From assembly GCF_900142325.1 (NCBI RefSeq), contig NZ_FRAM01000001.1, positions 806,001 to 870,000 of the forward strand: a stretch of DNA of 64,000 nt, given 5' to 3'. Origin of the DNA: Epilithonimonas mollis (GTDB lineage: Bacteria; Bacteroidota; Bacteroidia; Flavobacteriales; Weeksellaceae). Position 1 is the first letter of the stretch; each line of letters opens with the position of its first letter. The notes under the pieces were generated by a model, which saw nothing but the letters and a program-made list of their open reading frames with translations, was not told where the DNA came from and did no database searches. Positions 26,511 through 35,060 of the stretch are shown piece after piece. The position numbers and the translations under genes are program-made.

Positions 26511-26518
26511 TAAATTTG
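26511..26518 (+). promoter_or_regulatory. -7 element before the UMP synthase gene
   Basis: TAAATTTG is an exact TAnnTTTG match 20 bases before the start codon and lies downstream of the REP-like cluster. It suggests that the gene has its own promoter. Confidence 0.55.
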
Positions 26519-26538
26519 TAGAAATCTAAAGAAAGTCA

Positions 26539-27903
26539 ATGGAAAGTAAAAAAGAATTTTTCCTCGAGTGCTACAAACTCGGGATCATCAAATTTGGGCG
26601 TTTCACATTAAAAAGCGGGATAGAAAGTCCCTTCTATGTGGACCTTCGCCCTCTCGCATCTGACCCGAAAATCCTGAAAAAACTCGCCGATTATCTTCTG
26701 GAGATGCTTCCTTTGGATAATTTCGATATCATCTGCGGCGTTCCTTATGCAGCACTTCCAATGGCAACAGCGATGTCACTTCAGAGTTACATTCCGCTCA
26801 TTATTAAAAGAAAAGAAGCCAAATCTTACGGCACCAAAAAACTGATTGAAGGGATTTATGAAAAAGGACAAAACTGCCTTTTGGTAGAAGATGTCATCAC
26901 TTCCGGAAAATCTTTGGTAGAAACAATTGACGAAGTAGAAAACGAAGGCATTAAAGTTTCTGACATCGTAGTCGTTCTGGACAGACAACAGGGCGGAAAA
27001 GAAAAACTGGAAGCCAAAGGCTACAAAGTTCATTCGCTGTTCAATATTTCTGAGGTGGTGGAAATCCTGAGAGAAGAAAATCACATTGATGAAGCTGAAG
27101 TAGCAAGGATACAAGATTTCGTGAACGGAAATCAAGTGGTTTTCGAAGAGAAAAAACGCTTGTCTTACGAACAGAAACTGCAAGCTGCCGAACATTCCTT
27201 CGCCAAAAAAATCCTTGAGATAGCCATTGAAAAAAGATCAAACCTGATTGCTTCGGCAGATTTCATCAGCACAAAAGAATTATTGGATTTTGCTGATATG
27301 GTTGGTCCTCATATTGTCGCTCTGAAAACACACATTGATATCCTGAACGATTTCGATGCTGACAGCACCATTCTTCCCTTGAAAGACCTGGCGACAAAAC
27401 ATAACTTCTTACTAATGGAAGACCGGAAATTCGCAGACATCGGGAACACGCAGGAACTGCAGTTTTCTTATGGAACCTACAAGATTTCCAACTGGGCAGA
27501 CTTAGTAACCTCCCACGTCATTGGCGGAAGCAAAAGCTTAGATTGCTTTATGAGCGTTGGTGTCGTAGCCATTCTCGGTATGTCGTCAGAAGGCACTTTG
27601 ACCGATTCTCATTACCGTGAAGAAGCTTTGAAAATCATAGAAACCCATCCCAGCATCATCGGTTGCGTAGCTCAGAATCAAATTTCTGACCAGCTTTTAT
27701 TGTTCACGCCAGGGGTTAATTTAGCAAAAGGTGGCGATGACAAAGGTCAGCAATACAATTCCCCGGAACATGTGATCAGGAATTACGGAACTGATTTCAT
27801 CATCGTCGGACGCGGCATCTACAAAGCAGACGAGCCGGAACAGGAAGCATTGCGTTACAAAAATGAAGGCTGGCAGGCTTATCAGGATTGTGTTAGTAAA
27901 TAA
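26539..27903 (+). CDS. Bifunctional UMP synthase: orotate phosphoribosyltransferase fused to OMP decarboxylase
   Basis: The 454-residue protein joins two enzymes that complete UMP synthesis. Residues about 1-200 form the phosphoribosyltransferase, with the PRPP loop LLVEDVITSGKSL and the KEAKSYGTKKLIEG segment. Residues about 210-454 form the decarboxylase, with the catalytic EDRKFADIGNT, KTHIDILNDF, and the C-terminal TPGVNLAKGGDDKGQQYNSP and IIVGRGI motifs. The order and these motifs match the animal/plant UMP synthase. Most bacteria keep separate pyrE and pyrF genes, and their decarboxylases differ. Single-gene transcription is likely, as a promoter precedes and a terminator follows. Confidence 0.92.
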   Translation: MESKKEFFLECYKLGIIKFGRFTLKSGIESPFYVDLRPLASDPKILKKLADYLLEMLPLDNFDIICGVPYAALPMATAMSLQSYIPLIIKRKEAKSYGTKKLIEGIYEKGQNCLLVEDVITSGKSLVETIDEVENEGIKVSDIVVVLDRQQGGKEKLEAKGYKVHSLFNISEVVEILREENHIDEAEVARIQDFVNGNQVVFEEKKRLSYEQKLQAAEHSFAKKILEIAIEKRSNLIASADFISTKELLDFADMVGPHIVALKTHIDILNDFDADSTILPLKDLATKHNFLLMEDRKFADIGNTQELQFSYGTYKISNWADLVTSHVIGGSKSLDCFMSVGVVAILGMSSEGTLTDSHYREEALKIIETHPSIIGCVAQNQISDQLLLFTPGVNLAKGGDDKGQQYNSPEHVIRNYGTDFIIVGRGIYKADEPEQEALRYKNEGWQAYQDCVSK

Positions 27904-27905
27904 CG

Positions 27906-27936
27906 AAAAGGCAGAAATTAATTTCTGCCTTTTTAT
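27906..27936. terminator. Terminator after UMP synthase gene
   Basis: AAAAGGCAGAAAT at 27906-27918 pairs with ATTTCTGCCTTTT at 27921-27933 and continues into a T-rich tail. The short loop is closed by AT pairs. It sits between convergent genes. Confidence 0.85.
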
Positions 27937-27951
27937 TTTGATCCCAAAATA

Positions 27952-27989
27952 ATAAAAAGCACTGAAGTTTGACCCCCAATGCTTTTTAT
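27952..27989 (-). terminator. Probable terminator of the ATP synthase operon
   Basis: ATAAAAAGCA at 27952-27961 pairs with TGCTTTTTAT at 27980-27989 across an 18-base loop, 31 bases past the atpG stop codon. The stem is short and AT-rich, so the call is moderate. Confidence 0.55.
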
Positions 27990-28019
27990 AACTAACTACT
28001 AACTTTAACTTTATCCTTA

Positions 28020-28886
28020 TTAACTGTTCTTAAGAGCCTCTGCTCCGGAAACAATTTCTAATATTTCGTTTGTGATGGCTGCCTGTCTCGCTTTGTTATA
28101 GAAAATCTTAAGATCATTTCTAAGCGCTTCTGCATTATCGGTCGCCTTGTGCATCGCTGTCATCCTTGCACCGTGTTCTGATGCTACGGAGTCCAGAACA
28201 GCTTTGAATATCTGGGTCTTGATAGATTTAGGAATCAATGTTTCCAGGATTTCTTTTCTACCCGGTTCGAAGATATAATCTGCATTAACATCTGAGCTTG
28301 CTTTCTCCGCAGAAATTGCAATTGGTAAAACCTGCTCAGTCACTACTTCCTGAGTAGCTGCATTGATGAACTTGTTATAAACAACGTAAACTTTGTCAAA
28401 CTTTCCGGCTTTGAAATCTGACATCACTTTACCCGTCATATTTGAAACGTGGTCAAAAGAAAGATTATCAAACAGAGAACTGTGATTTTCATAAACAGTC
28501 CTGTTTTTTCTAAGCGCATCAAAAGCTTTCTTACCGATGGTTAAAACTTCTATTTCCACATTTTCGTTTGCAGAGAACTGAATGTTCAGTTCCTTGATAA
28601 CAGAAGAGTTGAAAGCACCAGCTAAACCTCTGTTGGAAGTCACAGTAATGAAAAGAACTTTTTTAACCTCTCTTTCTATTGCGAATTCTGAGATATTCTC
28701 AGCATCAGAAGCAGCACTCACATTCTCTATAATCTCCTGCAGTTTTTCTGAGTAAGGTCTCAGCATCACGATTGCATCTTGTGCTTTCTTCAGTTTCGCA
28801 GCGGAAACCATTTTCATAGCACTTGTAATCTGCATCGTAGAAGATATAGATGAAATTCTGCCTCGTATTTCTTTTAAGTTTGCCAT
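28020..28886 (-). CDS. atpG: ATP synthase F1 gamma subunit
   Basis: The 288-residue protein has the gamma-subunit ends: an N-terminal helix starting MANLKEIRGRISSISSTMQI, and the C-terminal ARMTAMHKATDNAEALRNDL and NKARQAAITNEILEIVSGAEAL. These form the coiled-coil rotor shaft inside the alpha3-beta3 ring. The central Rossmann-like part includes LFITVTSNRGLAGAFN. It is the last gene of the minus-strand atp operon, 86 bases after atpA, with a repeat-rich hairpin in that gap. Confidence 0.95.
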   Translation of the reverse strand: MANLKEIRGRISSISSTMQITSAMKMVSAAKLKKAQDAIVMLRPYSEKLQEIIENVSAASDAENISEFAIEREVKKVLFITVTSNRGLAGAFNSSVIKELNIQFSANENVEIEVLTIGKKAFDALRKNRTVYENHSSLFDNLSFDHVSNMTGKVMSDFKAGKFDKVYVVYNKFINAATQEVVTEQVLPIAISAEKASSDVNADYIFEPGRKEILETLIPKSIKTQIFKAVLDSVASEHGARMTAMHKATDNAEALRNDLKIFYNKARQAAITNEILEIVSGAEALKNS

Positions 28887-28890
28887 ATTA

Positions 28891-28972
28891 TTTTTAGTTG
28901 TTGGTTGTCGGTTGTTGGTTGTTAGTTTTAGAAAATTCTGTCAACTATCAACCAAAAACCATCAACTAATTT
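28891..28972. repeat. Intra-operon imperfect hairpin of GTTGTTGGTT/AACCAAAAACC repeats
   Basis: TTAGTTGTTGGTTGTCGG and its echo GTTGTTGGTTGTTAGTTTT (about 28894-28929) face TCAACTATCAACC and AAACCATCAACTAA (about 28941-28969) in inverted order. The pairing is imperfect. The unit fills the atpA-atpG gap and reaches the atpA stop codon. Similar CAACTAACAACTGTCAAC sequence occurs at 6293-6310. Confidence 0.6.
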
Positions 28973-30550
28973 TTAGTTATATTTCGCAGAAAGTTCTGTT
29001 GCAACTTGCTTCAGCGTCCCGGTAATTGAATCGTCAATCTTACCCGCTTTAAGTGCAGACATAACTTCCGGATGTTTGTTTTTAAGGAAATCCACATATT
29101 CTACCTGGAATTCTTTTACCTTTCTGATCGGGATATTTCTCAATAGGTTCTCAGTTCCTGCATAGATCATAGCAACTTGATTTTCTACCGGAAGTGGAGA
29201 GTTAACTGGCTGCTTCAAAAGCTCCACATTTCTTTCTCCTTTAGAAATTACCGCCAATGTAGCAGCATCTAAGTCAGAACCGAATTTGGCAAACGCTTCC
29301 AATTCTTTATATTGAGCCTGGTCTAGCTTCAAAGTACCGGATACTTTTTTCATGGATTTGATCTGAGCATTACCTCCAACTCTCGATACAGAGATACCAA
29401 CGTTGATTGCCGGACGAACTCCTGAGTTAAACAAATCTGTTTCAAGGAAAATCTGTCCGTCAGTAATAGAGATTACGTTCGTAGGGATATATGCAGAAAC
29501 GTCACCAGCCTGAGTCTCAATGATAGGAAGAGCTGTTAATGAACCACCACCTTTTACAATTGGTTTAAGAGAGTCTGGCAAATCGTTCATTTGTTTTGCG
29601 ATAGCATCATCAGCAATAACTTTCGCCGCTCTTTCCAACAATCTGGAGTGTAGGTAGAAAACGTCCCCTGGATAAGCCTCACGTCCCGGTGGTCTTCTCA
29701 ATAGCAGAGAAAGTTCACGGTAAGCAACCGCTTGTTTTGATAAATCATCATAAACAATCAAAGCTGCACGACCAGTATCACGGAAGTACTCTCCGATAGA
29801 AGCACCTGCCATTGCAGAGTAAACCTGCATTGGAACCGGGTCTGAAGCGTTAGCTGCAACAATAACCGTGTAAGCTAAAGCACCTTTATCTTCTAAAGTT
29901 TTAACGATTTGTGCTACAGTTGAAGCTTTTTGCCCAATTGCAACATATATACAATAGACTGGCTGACCAGCATCATAAAATTCTTTTTGATTGATAATGG
30001 TGTCAATAGCCACAACTGTTTTACCAGTTTGTCTGTCACCAATGATCAACTCTCTTTGCCCTCTTCCTACCGGAATCATAGAATCGATAGCAACGATACC
30101 AGTCTGAAGTGGTTCAGTTACCGGCTGACGGAAGATAACGCCCGGTGCTTTTCTTTCCAAAGGCATTTCGTAAAGATCTCCTTCGATAGGTCCTTTACCA
30201 TCGATTGGATTTCCCAGAGTATCAACAACTCTACCAAGCATCCCTTCTCCTACTTTGATAGAAGAAATTCTGTTGGTTCTTTTTACAGTATCACCTTCTT
30301 TTACCATTTTGGATTCACCAAGAAGCGCAACACCAACGTTGTCTTCTTCAAGGTTAAGAACGATACCTTCTACTCCAGCTTCGAATCTTACCAATTCTCC
30401 GTACTGCACATTTTCTAAACCGTAAACACGAGCGATACCATCACCGATTGTAAGTACAGTTCCAACTTCTTCTACGTTAGATTGAGTATCGAAATTTGCT
30501 AATTGCTGCTTCAGTATCGCTGATACTTCTGCCGGATTTATTTCTGCCAT
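28973..30550 (-). CDS. atpA: ATP synthase F1 alpha subunit
   Basis: The 525-residue protein has the alpha-subunit P-loop [13 protein letters not shown], the catalytic-interface Arg region in [11 protein letters not shown], and the signature [10 protein letters not shown]. It forms the non-catalytic nucleotide sites alternating with beta in the F1 head. It follows atpH by 16 bases. The beta and epsilon genes, which complete F1, are not in this operon or window. Confidence 0.97.
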   Translation of the reverse strand: MAEINPAEVSAILKQQLANFDTQSNVEEVGTVLTIGDGIARVYGLENVQYGELVRFEAGVEGIVLNLEEDNVGVALLGESKMVKEGDTVKRTNRISSIKVGEGMLGRVVDTLGNPIDGKGPIEGDLYEMPLERKAPGVIFRQPVTEPLQTGIVAIDSMIPVGRGQRELIIGDRQTGKTVVAIDTIINQKEFYDAGQPVYCIYVAIGQKASTVAQIVKTLEDKGALAYTVIVAANASDPVPMQVYSAMAGASIGEYFRDTGRAALIVYDDLSKQAVAYRELSLLLRRPPGREAYPGDVFYLHSRLLERAAKVIADDAIAKQMNDLPDSLKPIVKGGGSLTALPIIETQAGDVSAYIPTNVISITDGQIFLETDLFNSGVRPAINVGISVSRVGGNAQIKSMKKVSGTLKLDQAQYKELEAFAKFGSDLDAATLAVISKGERNVELLKQPVNSPLPVENQVAMIYAGTENLLRNIPIRKVKEFQVEYVDFLKNKHPEVMSALKAGKIDDSITGTLKQVATELSAKYN

Positions 30551-30566
30551 TATATGGTTGTTTTTC

Positions 30567-31103
30567 TTAATTAAGTTGAAATTCTTTTTTGATATTGTTC
30601 AGTTTGGTTTTAACTGAAGCATCGATTTGCTGGTCGCCCACTCTCAGGATATAACCTCCCAAGATATCTGGTTTGATAATCGTTTCCAAATCATAATTAG
30701 AAACGTTTACCATATTAGAATCAGCAATAATTTTCTGAATATTTTGCTCTGACAATTGAGTAGCCGTTACCAAAGAGATACGTTGCGTTCCCTTGATATC
30801 TTCTACTTTATTGATGAATTCCTGAGCAATATTCTTAAGCTGAGCTTCTCTTCCTTGCTTGATGACCAGTCGGATGATGTTTTTAGAAACAGGAGAAAAA
30901 TCCTTGAATATTTCTAAAGCAATCGCCTCTTTCTTTCTTGCATCAATAATTGGCGTGCTGAAGAATGTATTCAATTCTCTGGACTTGGACATTATTTTCA
31001 CAATATCCTTCATCTCACCGAAAACAGCATCTGTATTACCAGACTCCTGTGTGAAATCCAGTAAACCCTGTGCGTATCTTTTAGCTACTTTAGATGTCAG
31101 CAT
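30567..31103 (-). CDS. atpH: ATP synthase F1 delta subunit
   Basis: The 178-residue protein has the delta-subunit features: an N-terminal helical domain beginning [14 protein letters not shown], and the C-terminal [20 protein letters not shown] near the end. It links F1 to the b-subunit stalk. It lies 5 bases after atpF in the minus-strand operon and 16 bases before atpA. Confidence 0.95.
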   Translation of the reverse strand: MLTSKVAKRYAQGLLDFTQESGNTDAVFGEMKDIVKIMSKSRELNTFFSTPIIDARKKEAIALEIFKDFSPVSKNIIRLVIKQGREAQLKNIAQEFINKVEDIKGTQRISLVTATQLSEQNIQKIIADSNMVNVSNYDLETIIKPDILGGYILRVGDQQIDASVKTKLNNIKKEFQLN

Positions 31104-31108
31104 CCTGA

Positions 31109-31597
31109 TTAGTTAAGGTTAGATTTGTTAAGAATATTTTCTACCAAAGCATTGTGAGCGCCATCATTGTTCAGTTTCTCTCTCAAGATATTTTCAGCGA
31201 TGTTCACAGACAAAGTTCCGATTTGATTTTTGATATCAGCCATAGCTGCAATCTTTTCTGTCTGGATAGATTGTCTGGCTGCTTCGATCATTTTTTCGCC
31301 TTCTGCTTTAGCACTTTCTTTAGCCTGGCTTACGATCTTATCCTTCATATCTCTGGCTTCTTTCAGGATGCCATCTCTTTCTGCTCTGGCTTCACGAATG
31401 ATTCTTTCGTTATCTTCTTTCAGCTGAGCCATTTCCTGCTTAGCCAATTTAGCTTGGTTAAGTGCATCGATGATCGTAACTTCTCTATCATTAACTGCGT
31501 TAAGAATTGGTTTCCACGCAAATTTTGCTAATAAAAACAATAGGATGATGAATGTAAGTGTCATCCAAAATAATAAACCTATGCCCGGCTCTATCAT
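31109..31597 (-). CDS. atpF: ATP synthase Fo b subunit
   Basis: A 162-residue protein with one N-terminal membrane helix (LLFWMTLTFIILLFLLAKFAWKP). A long charged helix follows (about residues 35-130, rich in Ala, Glu, Lys and Arg) and forms the peripheral stator stalk. It is encoded between atpE and atpH, as is usual. Length is normal for the family. Confidence 0.95.
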   Translation of the reverse strand: MIEPGIGLLFWMTLTFIILLFLLAKFAWKPILNAVNDREVTIIDALNQAKLAKQEMAQLKEDNERIIREARAERDGILKEARDMKDKIVSQAKESAKAEGEKMIEAARQSIQTEKIAAMADIKNQIGTLSVNIAENILREKLNNDGAHNALVENILNKSNLN

Positions 31598-31692
31598 AAT
31601 CTAAGTTTTTTATTAATTAAAATAATTTTTTTGAATTTAAGAAAAATCTTAGCAAAACCAACCGTTTTGCTAAGACTTAGATGTAATAAGGA

Positions 31693-31911
31693 TTACTTGA
31701 TGAATGCACCAAAGATAATCGCAATAAGACCAGCTCCTTCAATAAGACCAGCTGCGATAAGCATTGCTCCCTGAATTTTACCAGCTTGTTCCGGTTGTCT
31801 AGCGATAGCATCCATTGCGTGTCCACCGATTTTACCAATTCCTAGACCTACGCCTAATACTGCTAAACCGATCCCTACGTAAATTAATCCTGCTCCAGTT
31901 GTTAAATCCAT
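31693..31911 (-). CDS. atpE: ATP synthase Fo c subunit
   Basis: A 72-residue hairpin of two membrane helices joined by the polar loop ARQPEQAGKIQ. The ion-binding carboxylate is Glu in GLIEGAGLIA of the second helix. The residue after Glu is Gly rather than the Ser or Thr found in many sodium-coupled rings, so proton coupling is more likely. The ring turns with gamma. It lies between atpB and atpF. Confidence 0.95.
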   Translation of the reverse strand: MDLTTGAGLIYVGIGLAVLGVGLGIGKIGGHAMDAIARQPEQAGKIQGAMLIAAGLIEGAGLIAIIFGAFIK

Positions 31912-31953
31912 AATAAAATTATTTAGGTTAAATATGTTCTTTTTAATTGTATC

Positions 31954-33054
31954 TTAATGTTCGTGTGAGTGATCCTGTACTGCAATTCCAATAAATAATG
32001 CTGACAATACTGTGAAAATATACGCCTGCAATACTGCAACCAATAACTCCAATACAGAAATGAATAATGCCAAAGGCACAGATGCAAATCCTAATAATGG
32101 TGTTTTAAAAATAAATATCAATGAAATAATCGCCAGTATCATAATGTGACCCGCGGTAACGTTGGCAAAAAGTCGCATCATCAAAGCAAACGGCTTTGTA
32201 AACACGCCAATAATCTCAATCGGAACCATAATAGGGTAAAGCAAAATCGGAACCGGCGGCATGAAAATATGCTTCCAGTAATCTTTGTTGGCACTGAAAA
32301 GCGTAATCACCAAAGTAATAATTGCTAAAACTGCAGTAATTGCTATATTCCCGGTCAAGTTACCTCCAAAAGGAAAGAATGGAATCAATCCGAACAGGTT
32401 ATTGATCCAGATAAAGAAAAACACCGTCAATAAATAAGGCATAAATCTTTTGTATTTTGAAGACCCGATATTTGGAATTGCCACTTCATCACGGATAAAA
32501 ATAACAATCGGTTCCAAAATTCTGCCGGCACCTTTCGGCATCATAGAATTCTTATAACTTCTTCCCATTCCGATGAAAATAATCAGCATGAAAACGACTG
32601 ACAGGAACATAGCAAAAACATTTTTGGTAATTGAAAAATCATAAAAAACCTTTCCGGAATCTTGCTTATTACCAATCAGACCAAACAATGTTGCTTTCTC
32701 CAATCCTTTCGTAGAAACCAATTGCCCGTCGTGCAAAGTATACCCGTCATGTTCGTGACCATGAGCTACAGAAGATGATAAAAATGTATGGATCCCAGCC
32801 TCGTCCTTTACAATAATTGGCAATGGAACAGAGATATGTTTCTCTTCCGCAGTCCCTTCATTCAGAGTCATCAGATGCCATTCATTAGAATCGCCGATAT
32901 GCTCCATTATCATTTTCTTTGCATCAAATGATTTCTCGGCCTTTTCTATTTCTGCTGTTTCACCTACATTAGCAACTTCGTGCTGAGCAGAGATGAAAAC
33001 GCTAGAAAAGATGAACAAAAACGTAAAAAAAACAGAATTAATTTTTAGCTTCAT
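31954..33054 (-). CDS. atpB: ATP synthase Fo a subunit with signal peptide and N-terminal extension
   Basis: The protein has 366 residues, longer than the usual 240-270. It starts with a signal-peptide-like segment ending near FISAQ. A periplasmic region of about 100 residues follows (containing HLMTLNEGTAEEKHISVPLP), and then the usual membrane helices. The essential Arg is in LMMRLFANVTAGHIM. The N-terminal extension is typical of Bacteroidota a subunits. It is the first atp gene, with a TATATTTG promoter element before it. Confidence 0.93.
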   Translation of the reverse strand: MKLKINSVFFTFLFIFSSVFISAQHEVANVGETAEIEKAEKSFDAKKMIMEHIGDSNEWHLMTLNEGTAEEKHISVPLPIIVKDEAGIHTFLSSSVAHGHEHDGYTLHDGQLVSTKGLEKATLFGLIGNKQDSGKVFYDFSITKNVFAMFLSVVFMLIIFIGMGRSYKNSMMPKGAGRILEPIVIFIRDEVAIPNIGSSKYKRFMPYLLTVFFFIWINNLFGLIPFFPFGGNLTGNIAITAVLAIITLVITLFSANKDYWKHIFMPPVPILLYPIMVPIEIIGVFTKPFALMMRLFANVTAGHIMILAIISLIFIFKTPLLGFASVPLALFISVLELLVAVLQAYIFTVLSALFIGIAVQDHSHEH

Positions 33055-33073
33055 AACACATTTTATCGGTTTG

Positions 33074-33081
33074 CAAATATA
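33074..33081 (-). promoter_or_regulatory. -7 element of the atp operon
   Basis: On the minus strand, TATATTTG is an exact TAnnTTTG match 19 bases before the atpB start codon. It implies that atpB is the first gene of its transcript rather than part of one starting at 33410. No good TTG is seen at -33. Confidence 0.55.
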
Positions 33082-33137
33082 TCGATTTATAATGGTTAGA
33101 AAAACTAAATTATATGATTTTTATCAAATTCATAATA

Positions 33138-33410
33138 CTATGATTTATTGAGCCTTACAATGACAAAATAATAAATTAAAAAAGAACTGATTAAAAAAAT
33201 CAAACTCAAAATCAGAAAATTAACTTTTGTTTTGTCTATAAAAAATAAAATTCCGGTAAGCCAGATTATATCTTTTAACAAGTTAATTCCTAAAAATCTC
33301 AATCCGGAATTATTGCCTTTTATTAAAACCATTTTGAACAAATAATACACAATTATATTAAGAATAATTAGTGAAGCGATTGCAATAATTAGTATTAATA
33401 TCTGATTCAT
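33138..33410 (-). CDS. Small three-span membrane protein upstream of atpB
   Basis: I use the Met at 33410, which gives 90 residues (MNQILILIIAIAS). The 25 codons upstream overlap the promoter-like TATTTTTG. Three hydrophobic helices are visible: about residues 3-24, 43-56 and 62-84. It occupies the place taken by AtpI/AtpZ or DUF6168-like helper genes at the head of many Bacteroidota atp operons. I do not recognise the sequence itself, so an ATP-synthase assembly role is only suggested by position. Confidence 0.6.
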   Translation of the reverse strand: MNQILILIIAIASLIILNIIVYYLFKMVLIKGNNSGLRFLGINLLKDIIWLTGILFFIDKTKVNFLILSLIFLISSFLIYYFVIVRLNKS

Positions 33411-33414
33411 TTTG

Positions 33415-33422
33415 CAAAAATA
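33415..33422 (-). promoter_or_regulatory. -7 element directly before the small membrane protein gene
   Basis: Minus-strand TATTTTTG ends four bases before the ATG at 33410. The transcript would have almost no leader. Confidence 0.45.
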
Positions 33423-33542
33423 AACAATCCTGACAAACTTAATTCTATTTATAAAATGCGGATTAAACTGCCCCAAATAAAACAAAAAATAAATGATGAT
33501 TGATTAGTCATCACTGACGCTGTAACTTCGTTTAAATTTTCT

Positions 33543-33550
33543 TATTTTTG
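33543..33550 (+). promoter_or_regulatory. -7 element before ffh
   Basis: TATTTTTG followed by CAGAC is 24 bases before the ffh start codon and equals the element before the gene at 21335. The -33 element is not clear. Confidence 0.55.
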
Positions 33551-33574
33551 CAGACTTAAATATCTTATTAAAGT

Positions 33575-34939
33575 ATGTTCAATAGTTTACAAGACAAGCT
33601 AGATAAAGCCCTTCATAATATTTCGGGACGTGGAAAAATCACGGAAATCAACGTTGCAGAAACAGTCAAGGAAATCCGAAGAGCATTGGTAGATGCCGAC
33701 GTTAACTACAAAGTAGCGAAAGACCTTACGAAAAGAGTTCAGGATAAAGCGATTGGTGAAAACGTTTTGACATCGCTGACGCCGGGACAATTGATGACGA
33801 AAATTGTTCACGACGAATTGGTTGACCTGATGGGAGGTTCACAGGAGGGAATCAATCTTTCCGGAAAGCCAACTGTGATTTTGATTGCAGGTCTTCAGGG
33901 TTCCGGTAAAACGACTTTCTCCGGAAAATTAGCCAACTATCTGAAACAAAAAAGAAGCAAAAAACCACTTTTGGTGGCTTGCGACGTTTACAGACCTGCG
34001 GCGATTGACCAGCTGAAAGTGCTGGGTGGACAAATTAATATTGAAGTTTACACAGAACTAGAGAATAAAAATCCTGTTGCGATTGCTGAGAATGCGATTA
34101 ATTATGCAAAGTCAAACGGCTTTGACACGATTATCGTGGATACGGCTGGCCGTTTGGCGATTGATGAGCAGATGATGAACGAAATCAAATCTGTTCATCA
34201 AACCATCAAACCGACAGAGACGCTTTTTGTAGTAGATTCTATGACGGGACAAGATGCTGTGAATACGGCTAAAGCCTTCAATGACACTTTGAATTTTGAC
34301 GGTGTTGTTCTTACTAAACTGGACGGTGATACGCGTGGTGGAGCGGCTTTGACGATAAGATCTATTGTAGAAAAGCCTATCAAATTTATCTCTACGGGAG
34401 AAAAAATGGAAGCGCTTGACCTTTTCTATCCGGAAAGGATGGCTGACAGAATCCTTGGAATGGGAGATGTTGTTTCCCTGGTTGAAAGAGCTCAGGAACA
34501 GTTTGATGAAGAGGAAGCGAAGAAGCTTCATAAGAAGATTGCCAAGAATGAATTTGGTTTCGATGACTTTTTGAAGCAAATCAACCAGATCAAGAAAATG
34601 GGTAATATGAAGGATCTTATGGGGATGATTCCTGGTGTTGGAAAGGCAATAAAAGATGTGGACATCAATGATGACGCATTCAAGCACATCGAAGCGATTA
34701 TCCACTCCATGACTCCTGACGAAAGAAGAAGACCTTCAATCATCAATGTTTCCAGAAAGCAAAGAATTGCGAAAGGTGCAGGCAGAAAACTAGAAGACGT
34801 GAATGCATTAATGAAACAGTTTGACCAGATGGGCAAAATGATGAAGATGATGCAAGGTCCTCAAGGGAAACAAATGATGCAAATGATGAGCAAAATGCCA
34901 AATATGCCTGGAATGGGTGGCGGATTGTTTGGGAAATAA
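33575..34939 (+). CDS. ffh: Signal recognition particle protein Ffh
   Basis: The 454-residue GTPase has the N domain, the G domain with AGLQGSGKTTFSGKLA (P-loop), DVYRPAAIDQL, DTAGRLAID and TKLDGDTRGGAAL, and a C-terminal M domain rich in Met (KMMKMMQGPQGKQMMQMM). It binds 4.5S RNA and signal sequences of membrane proteins and docks to FtsY. Two terminators follow. It is flanked on both sides by minus-strand genes. Confidence 0.97.
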   Translation: MFNSLQDKLDKALHNISGRGKITEINVAETVKEIRRALVDADVNYKVAKDLTKRVQDKAIGENVLTSLTPGQLMTKIVHDELVDLMGGSQEGINLSGKPTVILIAGLQGSGKTTFSGKLANYLKQKRSKKPLLVACDVYRPAAIDQLKVLGGQINIEVYTELENKNPVAIAENAINYAKSNGFDTIIVDTAGRLAIDEQMMNEIKSVHQTIKPTETLFVVDSMTGQDAVNTAKAFNDTLNFDGVVLTKLDGDTRGGAALTIRSIVEKPIKFISTGEKMEALDLFYPERMADRILGMGDVVSLVERAQEQFDEEEAKKLHKKIAKNEFGFDDFLKQINQIKKMGNMKDLMGMIPGVGKAIKDVDINDDAFKHIEAIIHSMTPDERRRPSIINVSRKQRIAKGAGRKLEDVNALMKQFDQMGKMMKMMQGPQGKQMMQMMSKMPNMPGMGGGLFGK

Positions 34940-34960
34940 GTTAGAAATTTTTTATATAAT

Positions 34961-34995
34961 AAAAGTCCGAAGTAAAAATTACTTCGGACTTTTTT
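34961..34995 (+). terminator. Terminator of ffh
   Basis: A perfect 15-bp inverted repeat (AAAAGTCCGAAGTAA at 34961-34975, complement at 34979-34993) has a three-base loop and a T tail. It could also act on the minus strand. Confidence 0.9.
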
Positions 34996-35010
34996 ATGTT
35001 TATTGGAAAT

Positions 35011-35035
35011 AAAAAAACCGCATTACTGCGGTTTT
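35011..35035 (-). terminator. Terminator of the SusC/SusD operon
   Basis: AAAACCGCA at 35014-35022 pairs with TGCGGTTTT at 35027-35035, with a TTAC loop. The A tract at 35011-35017 becomes the U tract of the minus-strand transcript, 25 bases past the SusD stop codon. Confidence 0.85.
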
Positions 35036-35060
35036 CTTCTAAATAATCCTAATCCTTAGA

